DNA from: Lactifluus volemus
Taxonomy: Eukaryota; Basidiomycota; Agaricomycetes; Russulales; Russulaceae
NCBI GenBank assembly: GCA_022376515.1
Contig: WTXI01000021.1
Span: 310,001-374,000, forward strand
DNA length: 64,000 nt
Direction: 5' to 3'
Positions 25,046-36,409 of this stretch are shown one piece after another. Position numbers and translations under genes: made by a program. The notes under the pieces were generated by a model. The model had not been told where the DNA came from. It saw only the letters and a list, made by a program, of their open reading frames with translations, and did not search any database. Within the stretch, counting starts at the first letter, position 1, and every line of letters begins with the position of its first letter.

Positions 25046-27641
25046 AAAGGGCCGCGGGCGCGTGCACTCCGCGTGCTATGGAGTGGCGGACGTCTCGGAA
25101 CTTTGGGATTGATTGATAACTTTTTTTTTTTTTTTTGTTTTGTTTTGACTTGCTTCCAGTAGTAGCCGAGAGTGTGTTGCTATATACTTGTTGTAGTAGT
25201 ACTAAAGCACCATCCCTTCGTTTCTCGTTGAAAGCGTGGCTTTTGGGGTCACACACCACCTCCCTACTTGAACAAAAATGAAACCAGAGAAGCGGGGAAA
25301 TACGTCCCCCTTGTCACTTTTTTATGATCAACTAACTACTCTATCATTTTTTTTTGTTCTGTTCTAAAGTTGCGTTAGTGGGTGTGTGAATCGAACCCAA
25401 AAATGGAAACCGGAATCGGAGAAAGATCGGGTTTTCATACCAATCGAACTGACTCCGGTTAGCGGTGGCGGCGATTTCCCGCTCGGCTATTCCCGGTCAT
25501 ACACAAAGAACAAGGACAAGGACAAGACAGGACTGACGAGCACGAAGTGAGAGATGTGATGGGACTAAGGCTCTCGCTAACAACTACCTTTCCGTTTTTA
25601 AAATTGTTCCTTCTCCTTCCCTTTCATCCCCCAACTTACTGAAACGCCTTCAACCTCGCGTCTTAGTAAGAAGTTCCAAATTGAGAATTTAGGGTCTATT
25701 TAGGGGTGACCAAAAACATACAATTGCCTCTCTCCCCAAGGGGTAGTACTAGTAGTAGTAGTAGTGGAAAAAAAAAAAAAAAGGTCCCATGAAATCGAAG
25801 CGGTGTTGCCAAGAGGGGTAAAGCGATGATCAAGGTATAATTGTGAAATAGAACAACCCAAATGGCGTACCCCCACTCTCTCACTTGCCTACCCTGATGG
25901 GAATCTTCACAGACGTGAGACAACCGGAATGTACCGAAGGGGGCTGACCGAATCCCCGCGAGTCAGGCGGTAAAGGCATCCGGGCGCAATAACAAGGGAA
26001 TTCCGAATTCCTTCAAGCACCGACCCAAACCAACAAGAGACTGTCAGCAGTTCTTTCTCCCCCCCCCACCCCCCCTCCAATCATTTCCCCACACAAACCT
26101 TCTCCTTGGTATTTGATTGCCAACAGACAACCTCTTCCTTCTCAGATTTTTTTAAATATTATATTTTCTTTTTAAGCGCAGATCTGACCCATCCCGATCC
26201 TTTTTCGCTGTCCTGTCCTTCCAAGTCGCCGTCTCTCTAAAATGGATAAGCCCCGAACGAATTTGGCGCAGTGTACTGCAGAAGAACAAAGGGCGCAAAG
26301 CTTTCGATCGGACTTGTCTCTTTCCAAATGTTTTCTTTTAACACGGAGGGTGGGGAGGGGAGGGGGGAAGGGGGGTAAGTATTAGAGCAAAAGGGGGGGC
26401 TGTGCAAAATCGGAAACTGCGTTATCGTCTCGTCATTTTGCCTCCTCTCACCTCTGCAACCCTTAAGGGATGATATCATCATACGTCGGTTCGACAACAT
26501 AGTTTTACCGTCGAAATAGAAGGTATCGTGGTGGGCCTTGAGGGGGATCGAAAAAGGGTATTGCATGCAATTATGCGTTCACGTCAAAACCTAAAGGGGT
26601 GGGTTGGGGGGGGGGGAGAGACACGCGCACCAAAGAATTTTACCGCGAGGCATGATAAGGACGTAGCGAGTAAAAGTACGTATTTGACGACTCTTGGGCG
26701 CAAAGAAGCCATTAAAAAAAAAAGCAAAAAAGCAAAAGGGCAAATAGCCCCCAAGGAAAGAAATGAGGCCGATAAAGGACCAGGGGCCATGACCTTCAGG
26801 CGAGGACCAGTTGAGCGACCCACTCATGTGACGGCGGCATTGAGCGCGACGATTTACAAAAAAGGAAGGTTGGGACCAAGGGATAATCAAGAGATATCAT
26901 TGGTTCTGAGCCAGCCGAAAAGCCTAGCGCTCAGGGGGGGCCCGTGTGAGGGAGAACATTTTCGGGACTGAATGTGGCGTAAAGAGTAACGGACGAACGC
27001 CAGCAGGGACCAGTCTTGTCAATATCTGGTGGCAAGGGCAGCGCTCAAAAAGAGGTTCTTGAAATGACATTTTGAAAATTCATAAATTTCACGGACATGT
27101 GAGGAGGGTCATCTGCTGTGTGTGATGAGCGAATGGTGGTTGTTTTTGCGCATCGAAGCACCACTCAAGATGAATCCTATTGGGGAGAGGGCAAAGGCGG
27201 TAGTATTTATTTAGTATTATTATTATTAACTATACGCCAACTTTTCGGAGAGTGGAATAAAAAGATAAAAAAGAGTGAGGAAGGAGGGAAGCGAGAGGAT
27301 CATGAGGGGGGAAGGGAGGACACGCTGGCAGAGGGAGGAAGCCGCGGGTCAAGAGGGAGTGGGAAAGGGAGGTGGGTATATGGTAGTAGAGTTGAGTCGT
27401 GAATGAATGAAAATCGGAAGCATTTCAAGGTCAAAGAGAGCAAAGGTTATTCGGCTGACAAAACCAAGCGAAAATGCCGGTTTTGAGAAAATAATAAAGA
27501 AAATAAATATAAATTACGATAATTCCGCCCGAGATTTCGATGGCCGATCTCAGACGACCCAAAGTGAGAAGTGATGTGAGTGAGTTTGAGTACTGAGCCG
27601 ACCCACCCTTCGCTCGGTCCAGGGCGACCGTCATTCGAGGT
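25046..27641. other. 2.6 kb intergenic region with long homopolymer tracts
   Basis: No gene recognised. Contains a long T tract near 25122-25138, a short AGT-type repeat near 25746-25765, a C-rich tract near 26059-26080 and a strong G-run cluster at 26347-26375. The right part is the upstream region of the bZIP gene. Confidence 0.5.
26347..26375 (+). other. G-run cluster, potential G-quadruplex
   Basis: Within 29 bases there are at least four runs of three or more G separated by one or two bases, which fits the consensus for a four-stranded G-quadruplex. It lies about 1.4 kb upstream of the bZIP start. Whether it folds or regulates anything is unknown. Confidence 0.5.
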
Positions 27642-27648
27642 TATAAAA
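27642..27648 (+). promoter_or_regulatory. TATA box of the bZIP gene
   Basis: TATAAAA lies 120 bases upstream of the ATG at 27762 and is followed by pyrimidine-rich sequence typical of fungal transcription start regions. Confidence 0.55.
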
Positions 27649-27761
27649 TCCCGTTCAAGCTTTGGGAACTTCTTGCCAGGTCCACAAAACACCTCCTCTC
27701 ATACCTATTCACTTTCCCTCTTATTCCCCTCTCCGCTCTACCACTCTTCTCTCAAATAACT

Positions 27762-29047
27762 ATGGCCCAATCGCCGCCACTAACCAACCTCCTCTAACGC
27801 CGACCGTCCAGAGCGGAGCCGTAATGCAAAGGCACAAGCGAGGCATCGCGCAAAACGAAAAGCCTACATTGAGCAGGTAACGGCCCCCGACCCTCTCCCC
27901 CCCACATATTAAACTAACACGTAAAAAAAATTAAATTTTACAGCTCGAACAGACCGTGACCAAGCTTCAGACCGCCCTCGCGCTCTCTCCAGAACAAGTC
28001 GCAGCGTTGCCACCACCAACGATGCGGATTCGCCAACTCGAACAGGAAAACTCCAAGTTGCTTCGCGAGAATGATGAACTTCGCCGTCAATTGCACATGC
28101 AGACCCGACGACCGTCTCTCATGACCGATCCTCACTTTGACATTGCTCGTCGCAGCTCATTCCAATCGTCCATATCTAGCGACTACCCAGATCGTGACCT
28201 CAAGCGACGACGCACTCAGAACATTGATGAAGTTTACCTGGTAAGCTAATTTTTTTTTTGGTCGTCGTCATCGTCGTCATCGTCATCGTCGCGCTAACAT
28301 ATTAAAAAAAAATTAAAACAGAGTCCGAGCCAGACGCCTAGCCCACCCACCACAGAGGCACTTGCTCGACCGACCAACTTTTCACCACCACCACTCTCAC
28401 ATGGGTACTTACCCTCGTCGAGCAATAACACGTCAGCCTACTCGAGCCCAGGCATGAACTCTTCCAATTCTATCCTCTCTTCGGGTCTGCAAAATGGCCC
28501 GCTAAGCTATCAGCTTCCGGCTGTCAACACGCCGAGCTCGACCTCGACTCCGACATCATTCTCGGCAAGTCCTCATTTCTTTGACGGCCGGTTGAGCTCC
28601 TAGCGAGACTGTGCGCCCTTATCAGAGCTCTGGATCCTAGTGACATTTCGTCGTCGACAGCAGTCGGGTCATGAACAACAACATCAACATCAACATCCGT
28701 CTTCACATCCACTTGTCGGTGCCCACCACGTCTTGTCACCCTCGCGGGCATTATCGTCTGCGATTCACCCAGCTCCTAACAGCCATGGTCTGTCTGGGGC
28801 TTCTCAATACCCATCCTCTCAATATGACGCTGTAAAAGTAGAAGATGACTACATGGTAAGAAACGGTTTTTTTTTAATATCTTATTTTTTCTTTGGTCTG
28901 ACGTAGTTTGTGTATGTATAGTCACCGACGCAGGAATCGTCCCATAAGATGACATATTCACCTATCCACTCGTTTAACCACCCACATCCAGCCGAGCTGA
29001 GCTCTTGGCACAGCTACTCAGCGGATCGCACGCAGATTCATCCCTAG
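27762..29047 (+). CDS. bZIP transcription factor
   Basis: Nuclear DNA-binding protein. The basic region is clear at about 27808-27878 (ADRPERSRNAKAQARHRAKR, then KAYIEQ). An intron splits the gene directly between basic region and zipper. The zipper exon, from about 27943, reads LEQTVTKLQTALALSPEQVA, then RIRQLEQENSKLLRENDELR with heptad Leu/Asn spacing. Later exons encode Ser/Pro/Thr-rich sequence (SPSQTPSPPTTEAL), with GT..AG introns near 28241-28320 and 28855-28920. It ends in SADRTQIHP at TAG 29045-29047. The only ATG near a TATA box (27762) reads MAQSPPLTNLL and then stops, in a different frame from the bZIP. The bZIP frame itself has a stop at 27781-27783. A one-base change near 27782 would join them; otherwise the true first exon is not visible. 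Confidence 0.8.
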
Positions 29048-31500
29048 ATTCGACACGGGGATTGCCTTGAATCTTGCGCGTCTCGAGCATGACGGAGCGC
29101 CTGCAGAGTTGCCTAGAATGGGACGTTTTTTTATGTCGCCATGCTATCGGTTATCGCTTGAGTTGTTCTTTTACTTTCCTTCTTGTGTATATATCTATGG
29201 GGCCCACCCTTGTAATAACAATATCAGCCTATTTTCTTTTTTCTTTCTCTGCGCCTCGCATTTCCAACAACGTGTGAGGAGGGTCGGAAGGGGAAGGGAG
29301 GAGGTGGAGGAGCCTGAGGAGCCAACGCACGGGAATCCGAGGATCAATCAACTTGGCTTATGCGTTCTTGTGCCTTCTTTCCCCCAATTTATGGATCACG
29401 AGTTCGCCCCTCCCCCCCCACACATATCCCATTATCCCATTCCCCTGGCCTGCCCCTTCCCCCTTCTCGCCAACCGGGCCCCGTTCCGCCCAAACGTGGT
29501 CTATATTCTCACATCCCCCTCCAAACCCCTTACCTTCCTTCCCCTTCCCGTCTTTAACCCTCCTAGGCTCGCTCTGAGAAACTGCTGCTTTAGTAGTGGT
29601 GGTGGTGGTTGGTTGATTGGGGCTTACTACTACTACTACTTTTTTAATTTATTTGTATTTCAAAAAACAAAAAAACTCCGTCGTGTTGCCCCCCCCGAAA
29701 GCTTCGTACATCTATCTATCTATCCAAAATGTCCTCCCACTCCGCGCTTTAATCGGACCACTCCAACTCCAACCCCCGTAAGGTTTTTCGCCTCGTGTTA
29801 CGGGGGGGTTAGATGAACTTGACAGATTTGGGTCCCCTTGGTTTCTTTTTTTCTTTCGGGATGTGCCGCCTCCTTTCACGCGAGGCGAGAGAAGGACGAT
29901 GATTGGTTGACGAGTTTTTTTTCATTGCGTCCATACCTCTCCAACTTTCCAGCTACTAAAAGCTTCCCCCCTTCTTTTTTTTTTTCCCAGCTTTGGTTGG
30001 TGGTGGTCCTCTCAAACTTTTTGCATGATACCCCGTCTGGTAATTTAGGACCCACAAACAATAAATTATCTTTTTTTAAGCGCCTTCATCATGCCAACGA
30101 CGAGGACTACAGGGCCAAAAAGTGTACACGGGCCCCCCCTCGTCTGTCTCCCCCCGCGGTTTTCGTGACCGTTGACATTCAGAATCGATGGTATCTACCC
30201 AAAGCCCGCGGTGGTAAATGCCTAGTGAATGAGGTTGCAAAACCATCCTTCTGATTCTCCTATTTACAAGGAAGGAACAGAATGGAGCAAAAAACAAATG
30301 AAAAAATATATATACTAAATGGCACCCCCAATTCTCAACCTTAGCCGGCAATGTGAAAAAATTTCGTTTCTCTGAACTTCTTTGATCGACCAACGAGAGT
30401 GCGCAAAAGCCTCACTTGCTTTGCTCGTTCTCCAGCGAATAAATGGTTCCGTGCCCACCATCCAATCCCACTTGGGGGGGGCAATCATCGGCATTAGGAC
30501 TGTCGTTCGCCTGGTGATAACTGGACCCGGCGCCGCAAACATGGCGTTCCTACGCCGACACGATGTCCTACGCACATTGTAAATTGTCTCAAAAGTCCCC
30601 CAAATTTAGGACCCAATATCTAATTCCGGCGGCGGGGGGGGGCGAGGGAAGGGGGCGGCGCCACCAGCCTCCAGATCCCCCTTTTCCTACTTTTTCATTT
30701 TTTTTCTTGTACACATCAGCAATAATGACAAGCCAAACCTCCGTGTTTTAAGTAGCCGTCGACGTGTTTTTTTGGCGCTAAGGGGGGAAGGGGAATGGGA
30801 AAAAAAAAAACCTGGGTTGGTTTTGTTGCGGGCGGATACTGGTTATAGGATGATAACGGACCCGAAGGTTCGTGCCAACCACAAGATACTAACCCATAAA
30901 GACAAACAATTTGAGTTCCAATAGATCGGGGAGGGGTGACTTGGTGTGTGAGTATTCCCCTTCGTCATAGGGTCATAGCCATGCCGTGATTTCAATCAGG
31001 GCCATAAGCCTGGCCAGTGGCACTGCGCTCTGTATCTCTTTTGCGTGAAGTCCGAAAGGTGTCCGAAGCGTTGCGCCTTTTACGGCAAAGTCGATCCTTG
31101 TACACGTGACATTCATTTTAAGAGGTCACATGCTCGTGACACATGTCTTTGTGGCTGGTACACCTGGGGGGGGGGGGCTCACCTTCCATCGGTCTCAAAC
31201 TGAGACCACAATTTCGAGGGCATAATGAACCAACTTGTCACACAAACACAATACTACTCACATTCTGAACCCATTTATCCAACCAACCTTCTTTTTCCTT
31301 TGAATCACATTGAACCTACTCTCTTTTACTCACCAGACGTTGATGGACGGCGGTGGTTCAACGATGCCGTTACCTGCCGTCACAGGGATACGAATGTGGC
31401 CATCCTTGCCAACGCCCCTCAGCCGCCTCTGTCTATCTCATCGGAGAGACAACAACATCCCCCAAAGCCCAAGGGGCGCCGGCGCCCATACTTTTTCAAA
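29048..31500. other. 2.4 kb intergenic region without a confident gene
   Basis: A 249-codon frame at 29067-29816 has no domain signal and is built from pyrimidine-rich low-complexity sequence, so it was not called. C-, T- and G-runs of up to about 11 bases are frequent (for example 31166-31177). A frame open from 31225 is continuous with the next gene and could extend its N-terminus. Confidence 0.45.
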
Positions 31501-33855
31501 ATGCTTCAAGAGCGTATTGGCACCCACATCCTTGCCGACACGCTAGACTGGGATGGTGAGTTTCTACCCGCTTCCCGCCCCTGTGGTGTATGCCTCTCCC
31601 ACCACCCCCCCTTCCCGAGATTGCATGGGAAATCTGAACTTTATACTACCTACTATCCTTAGCGCTGTCGCATTTTAATTTCGACGCAAGCGTGCTGTCA
31701 CTTGACAACGTATTCAAGGGCCTTAATCACGACATGGAGACGTACTACCACCTCTGGGTTGCTGTGCACAAAGTGCTAGCAGAGGCACCACTGCCGAGTA
31801 ATAATATGTATGTAGATATAACGACGACTTCCCAATTGTGCCTGTGGATAGTACGCTGATGGACACATGACATGTCAAGGTTCAGTGGCGCCCGCATCGG
31901 TGAAGATCAGAAGCTCAAATTTCTCAACGAACTTCTGGACGCTGCACTAGAGCAATTCGTGAGCTTTCCCGCCCAATGTGCCAGAGAGCGGTTATCGGCA
32001 ACTAAACAATGTACATATTCCCTCCCCCTCCTTTCCACCCCCCTTGTTCCGCTCTAGCTCGCGGAGCTCGGGAATGCGCTTATGGAGTTTATCGACGGTC
32101 CCCATTGTACGATCATCGATCCTCGCAAGAAGGCAATGCGCAGGCCCTGCGGCCAAAGCACGCAGTCTCGTCGCCAGATTCGAGAAGCTCGGTCGGGGTA
32201 GAGACAAGATAATGGTGGCGGTGAGCGGGATTCTCCAAGCTTGCCTTTTTTTACGCGTCTCAGGGCGTCCTGACTGCCAACTCTGTGGGAAATATTAGAT
32301 TTCGGCAACTGAAGCTGGCATTGACGCTGCGACCTGTCTACAGCGTGAAGACGGAATCAATGTCAACTTGACCTCCGTATCTGGCGTAACGCACGCCACC
32401 GCGTGTGTACAGGCAGGCGCGGCAGCGGTAACTATACCGATTGCGAATGTCAGTTTGCTTTTTTTTTTTTTTCCCTCTTCAACTGTGTACCCGATCAAAT
32501 AGTTCTCACACCCGCCGTTCATCCCTCACACACACAGATGCAAGCTTGGCGGCGGGGCCGGACCGGGAAAGTCGTCGCTGACCCTAAGGAAAACTCCGGG
32601 ACGGAGAGGGAAGAAGACGCGGAGACGATCGCGGCCTACTTTGAGCTGCATGGCATCTCGTCGACTGCACTCATCGCCGGCACGATGGATCACGTACGTA
32701 CCCACCTCCCCTTTACGTGTTTTCACTTTCTTTGTGGGGAAAATGGAGATTGAAATCCCGACATCCCGCCGACGCTCCCCTCCCTTGCATTTCCGTTTTT
32801 GGGACCTCTTTCTTATATTTTTATATTTTTAATTTCTGCCGACTCCCTTTTGTGTTGAATGCCAACGCGCCATGCTCGTAGGTGAACAACGCGTGCACAC
32901 TCGCTGCGCTGGCTGCGCTGTGCTTCGATGCAGATCAGGCGAGGAAGGCAGAATGGTACGATGCCTATCCCAACGTGTCGCGTGGCCCATCGGAACATGC
33001 CATACGATGCGCAAAGGCGTTTCCCGCACCGCTACCATCACCACAGGTCCCAACAACGCCAGGGCCGACGCACGCTCGATGCGCGCATTCGGCTTGTTGA
33101 AGAACTTGAGCGCGAGTGAATTCAGCACGTTTAGCGCGCTCGTTCATACGACGGTTGGAAGCGAGCAAGCTGTCATGTCCGCGATCGAAGACATCGTTAA
33201 GCGCGAGATTGATTGGCAACTGTCGCTCCTCAAGCCGATGTACGTCGTCCCGTTACGCCCACGACTTACGGGGACAACGGATAGTGGCACCACCAGCGCC
33301 GGCATCACCTCGACTGCGGCGACGGGTGTTGCCCAAACACAGCAAGATCTGCGGGCAACGAGAAGGAGGAAGAGGAAACGGAGTCTGGTGCAGGCACCTG
33401 GCTCACCTGGTTCACCTACACCACCTGAGCGGAAGAGGTCAAGGTTGACCCCTCGTCCTGCTGGTGATGGTGGTGGTGTTGATGGTGGTTCTCCTGATTG
33501 CGTAAAACACGGCTATCGAGTCGTTTCGAATAGGTCGTCGACGCCGGTACCGGAACCGGCAAACGACGAACTTGTTCGAGAAAGGACTAGTACCACTATT
33601 AGTGCGTCGCCGCCGAAGAGAACTGAGCCATCGGAAAATCTGAATCCTCGTGGTGGTCATGGTCGTCGTCTTTGGACGGAAGGCAGCCAACTTGGAGGAA
33701 GAGAGCCGGTTCAAGTTCGAACGAGCTTGATGACACGCTCCGGGGCACGAGGTAGGCGTGGGCGTGGACGCGGCGAAGGTCCAACAGTGGCTGTAGTACC
33801 GGTTGCTGGCTCCTCCAAAGGATACGTCTTGCGCCCGCGCCATCCGCACCAGTAG
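31501..33855 (+). CDS. Transaldolase-like protein, probably non-catalytic, with basic C-terminal tail
   Basis: Transaldolase is a pentose-phosphate TIM-barrel enzyme using a Schiff-base lysine. Exons here read LQERIGTHILADTLDWDALS, LAELGNALMEFIDGPHCTII, AKARSLVARFEKLGRGRDK, ISATEAGIDAATCLQ, GINVNLTSVSGVTHATACVQ, AGAAAVTIPIANMQAW and ELHGISSTALIAGTMDHVNN. These align with the canonical blocks ILIKxxSTWEGI, INCNLTLLFSFAQAVACAEA, GVxLISPFVGRILDW and VMGASFRN. The catalytic Lys falls on Ala (GCG, 32218-32220, just before the intron 32221-32298), the TEVDAR Glu on Ile, and the ISPFVG Ser on Ile. Downstream the frame continues through a helical segment (LSASEFSTFSALVHTTVGSE) into about 190 residues rich in Arg/Ser/Pro with KRKRSL- and GRRGRGRGEG-type stretches. 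Two one-base shifts at 32135 and 32149, and one near 33030, are needed. The start is uncertain; an in-frame ATG at 31225 exists. Confidence 0.68.
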
Positions 33856-36409
33856 CGATAGTACCCGCGGGGGGTCGCGTGATGATACGACAGGGGCTTT
33901 GCAGGAATATGAGAAAAAACGCGCGCGCGCGCAGAAACGAACGTTTGTCTCGGAAAAATTCCCGTGGAGGAAACATCCTTCCGCTCTCTCGAATTTCATC
34001 CCCATGGAAGTCCGCCTGAAGTTCAAGTTGGCGGTTTTTATTTACTTATCTCACGTATATGGATAAAGACAAAGGTCGCGCCTCCAACTGAATCACGCCC
34101 TTTGACTACCAACCCATTTTTTTTTGAAACGATACCAGTAGTAGTTTAGATCTATTTTTAAAGATAATTTGTTGCAATGCCTCCCCCCCTCCTTCTACGC
34201 TGTCAGAAGTTTGGAGCATCAAAGGGGTTTTTTTTTTGGCCGCTGTCTGCGCCACAAATGAGGGAATGACATTTAAATTTACGAGGGGGGGCACGTTGTA
34301 TAAGATAGCCAACCTATCCCAACAAGCGAGCTAAGGGTAGTCCGTAAAAAAAAGAATTATCATTTTCCATTATCTTATCAATTTCTGGCTTCTGTGTCAA
34401 CTGGAAACAACAAAGTTTTTACATGTCAAAACACCTGTCGAGGGCGGGGGGGCTAAGGGACCTGAACTACGAAAAAAAAGGGCTGCTGAGCGCGGGTTTC
34501 AATGGAAACCCCCCTCTCCCTCCCTCCGACAAAAGACCAGCGGTTGAACAACCGGACCTGACCCCCTTGGACCTACGTCCATTGGAAAATGGGAGAAAGT
34601 GTTTTTGTGTGGAAGAAACGGTAACCGTGTTCGTGTGTGGTTACGCCATTATGCGTTGCTCGCAATGGGGGGGGGAAGAGGTTCCAAAGAAAAAAAACCC
34701 CCCAACAACTCAATCAATCCTTCTCTCCACGCGCCCACACGCGCAAAGCGTTAAAGCCCACGGGACCCCTTGGGACGGTCTATTTTATTTTTTTCGCTTC
34801 TACCTTTTTGTTCCAGATACGGAAACTGGGACAATGATTAGTGGTTGGTTGGTGGTGGTGGAGATAATGCATCGTTGCGCGGGCGCGCGAAGAGCTCGAG
34901 CTTCTTTTTAGGAAATGAACGGGGTCATTTGGTTGAGACACGTTCGGGTCTTGACGTCTACAGAGCCCGGCGCAGATTGAACGGGAGTTTCTGCTTTTAG
35001 AATTGGGTTGTGTGTGTGGAAGGAAGACGAAGAAAAGGAAGCGGATTTCGACTAACCGGGCGTAAAAGCCGCAAACCGGGCCGCTTATGCACTGATTATT
35101 AGTGAGTTTAACCTCTGTTCTACCCATTCACTTGCGGTAGTACTGTTTCAAGCGATGGGAGTCAATAGCCGGAACCAATTATCTGACTAGGATGAAGTGG
35201 TCAATTGAGTTAATGAGGGAGTCGTGCAGGGGAAGCAGTCCAATCTTTACAGGCCTTCACTACCTCTCAAGATCTTCCAACGATTCGACCAGATTGCAAC
35301 AAGTATATTCAGATGCTTTGTGTGGACATCCTATCAAAGTGGGGCACCCTGGAATTGATCAAAGGCAGATAGGCTTGCCACACGCGGGGTCTAATCTCCG
35401 GCGCACCTGCGCGCATGATGTCGGGTCCGAGGCTCCGGGGAAGGGCGTAGCCGCTGTCAAAAAGTTACTGGACCGAAAAGCGTGCCCGACGACGTAAGCA
35501 CGCCAAAGGCCACGGGCCAACGGGGCTGCTGCCGCGGGGAGAGTGCCGCGCCGCAACCCAGATGATAAGAAGAAGTTGTGGCGAGAGAGAGAGAGAAAGA
35601 GACGGGACCAATTTCGATTCGTGACGTGCATCCCTTCGTTTTCCCACCCATTCGTTATTCTGTGATTTAAGAGGGGGGGGGGGGGATGTGCGTGCGAGGA
35701 GGTGGAGGAGAAGTCCCCGGGAGTGTCCGACGAGGACGGAAGTGTAATGCGTGGCGTGGCGCTGGGTGGTGAAGCCACCTGACGTCAAAAGAGAGTTGAC
35801 GGGTGCCTCCGTCAGAGGGGCGTCACCGTGAACAAGAGCTTCGAGTTTGCAGACTTGTAGTGTAGTAGCACCGTGAGCGGCTCGTCTTCATCATGAGGAC
35901 AGGACAAGAAGGCCAGACCAGATCAGTTTCAACGGAGAGCTGATGCATTAGGCCCAATTTTGTCAGTTGGTACCCGGCTATGGTTCGAACTCGGATGGTG
36001 AACGCCGACGCTATCTGAAGGGAGGAAGGCAATGCAACGTGCAAGACGTGCGGCAACCGGGCAGCAAAGACACCGAAAAGTCAAAAAAAAACAAACTTGA
36101 CTATAAAGCCCCCAAAGTCGGTGTTTTCTAGGTATTGTAATTTTAATGAAGAAAGAGTGAGTGATGCCTGTCAAAAAAAGTTCAATTCGGCCACTGCTTG
36201 GCAAGCCAAAGGTCGTTGTCGCTGCGATGTGGGTGAACGTGTGGGTAAAATCATTTCCGAGAGGGGGCTGTGTTTCCGCACCTTTACCGACGATACCCAA
36301 CACGGTCAGCCAATCCCCCGCTGTTTGCAGCAGCCCTTGTTCGAGGTCCCCCCTCAGGCCCCAGTAGTCACCTGCCTCTCGATAAAGAAAGAACTAGAGC
36401 GCAGCACGC
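33856..36409. other. 2.6 kb intergenic region without a recognisable gene
   Basis: No conserved frame was seen on either strand. Purine and pyrimidine runs are common (for example a G-run near 35674-35684 and a GA-rich tract near 35581-35600). The Pho13 promoter lies in the right part. Confidence 0.5.

Noticed and set aside
29067..29816. A 249-codon plus-strand frame after the bZIP gene
   Set aside because: It consists largely of pyrimidine-rich low-complexity sequence encoding Pro/Phe/Ser runs, with no domain and no neighbouring splice structure.
32872..33020. Start of the 327-codon frame as an independent gene beginning at 32872
   Set aside because: In this stretch the transaldolase-like exon is in another frame (VNNACTLAALAALCFDADQA). 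The first part of the long frame is a shadow, and only its later part is likely coding.
35970..36010. tRNA-like B-box (GGTTCGAAC)
   Set aside because: The flanking bases cannot form a T-arm stem and no acceptor stem or A-box is present at the right distance.
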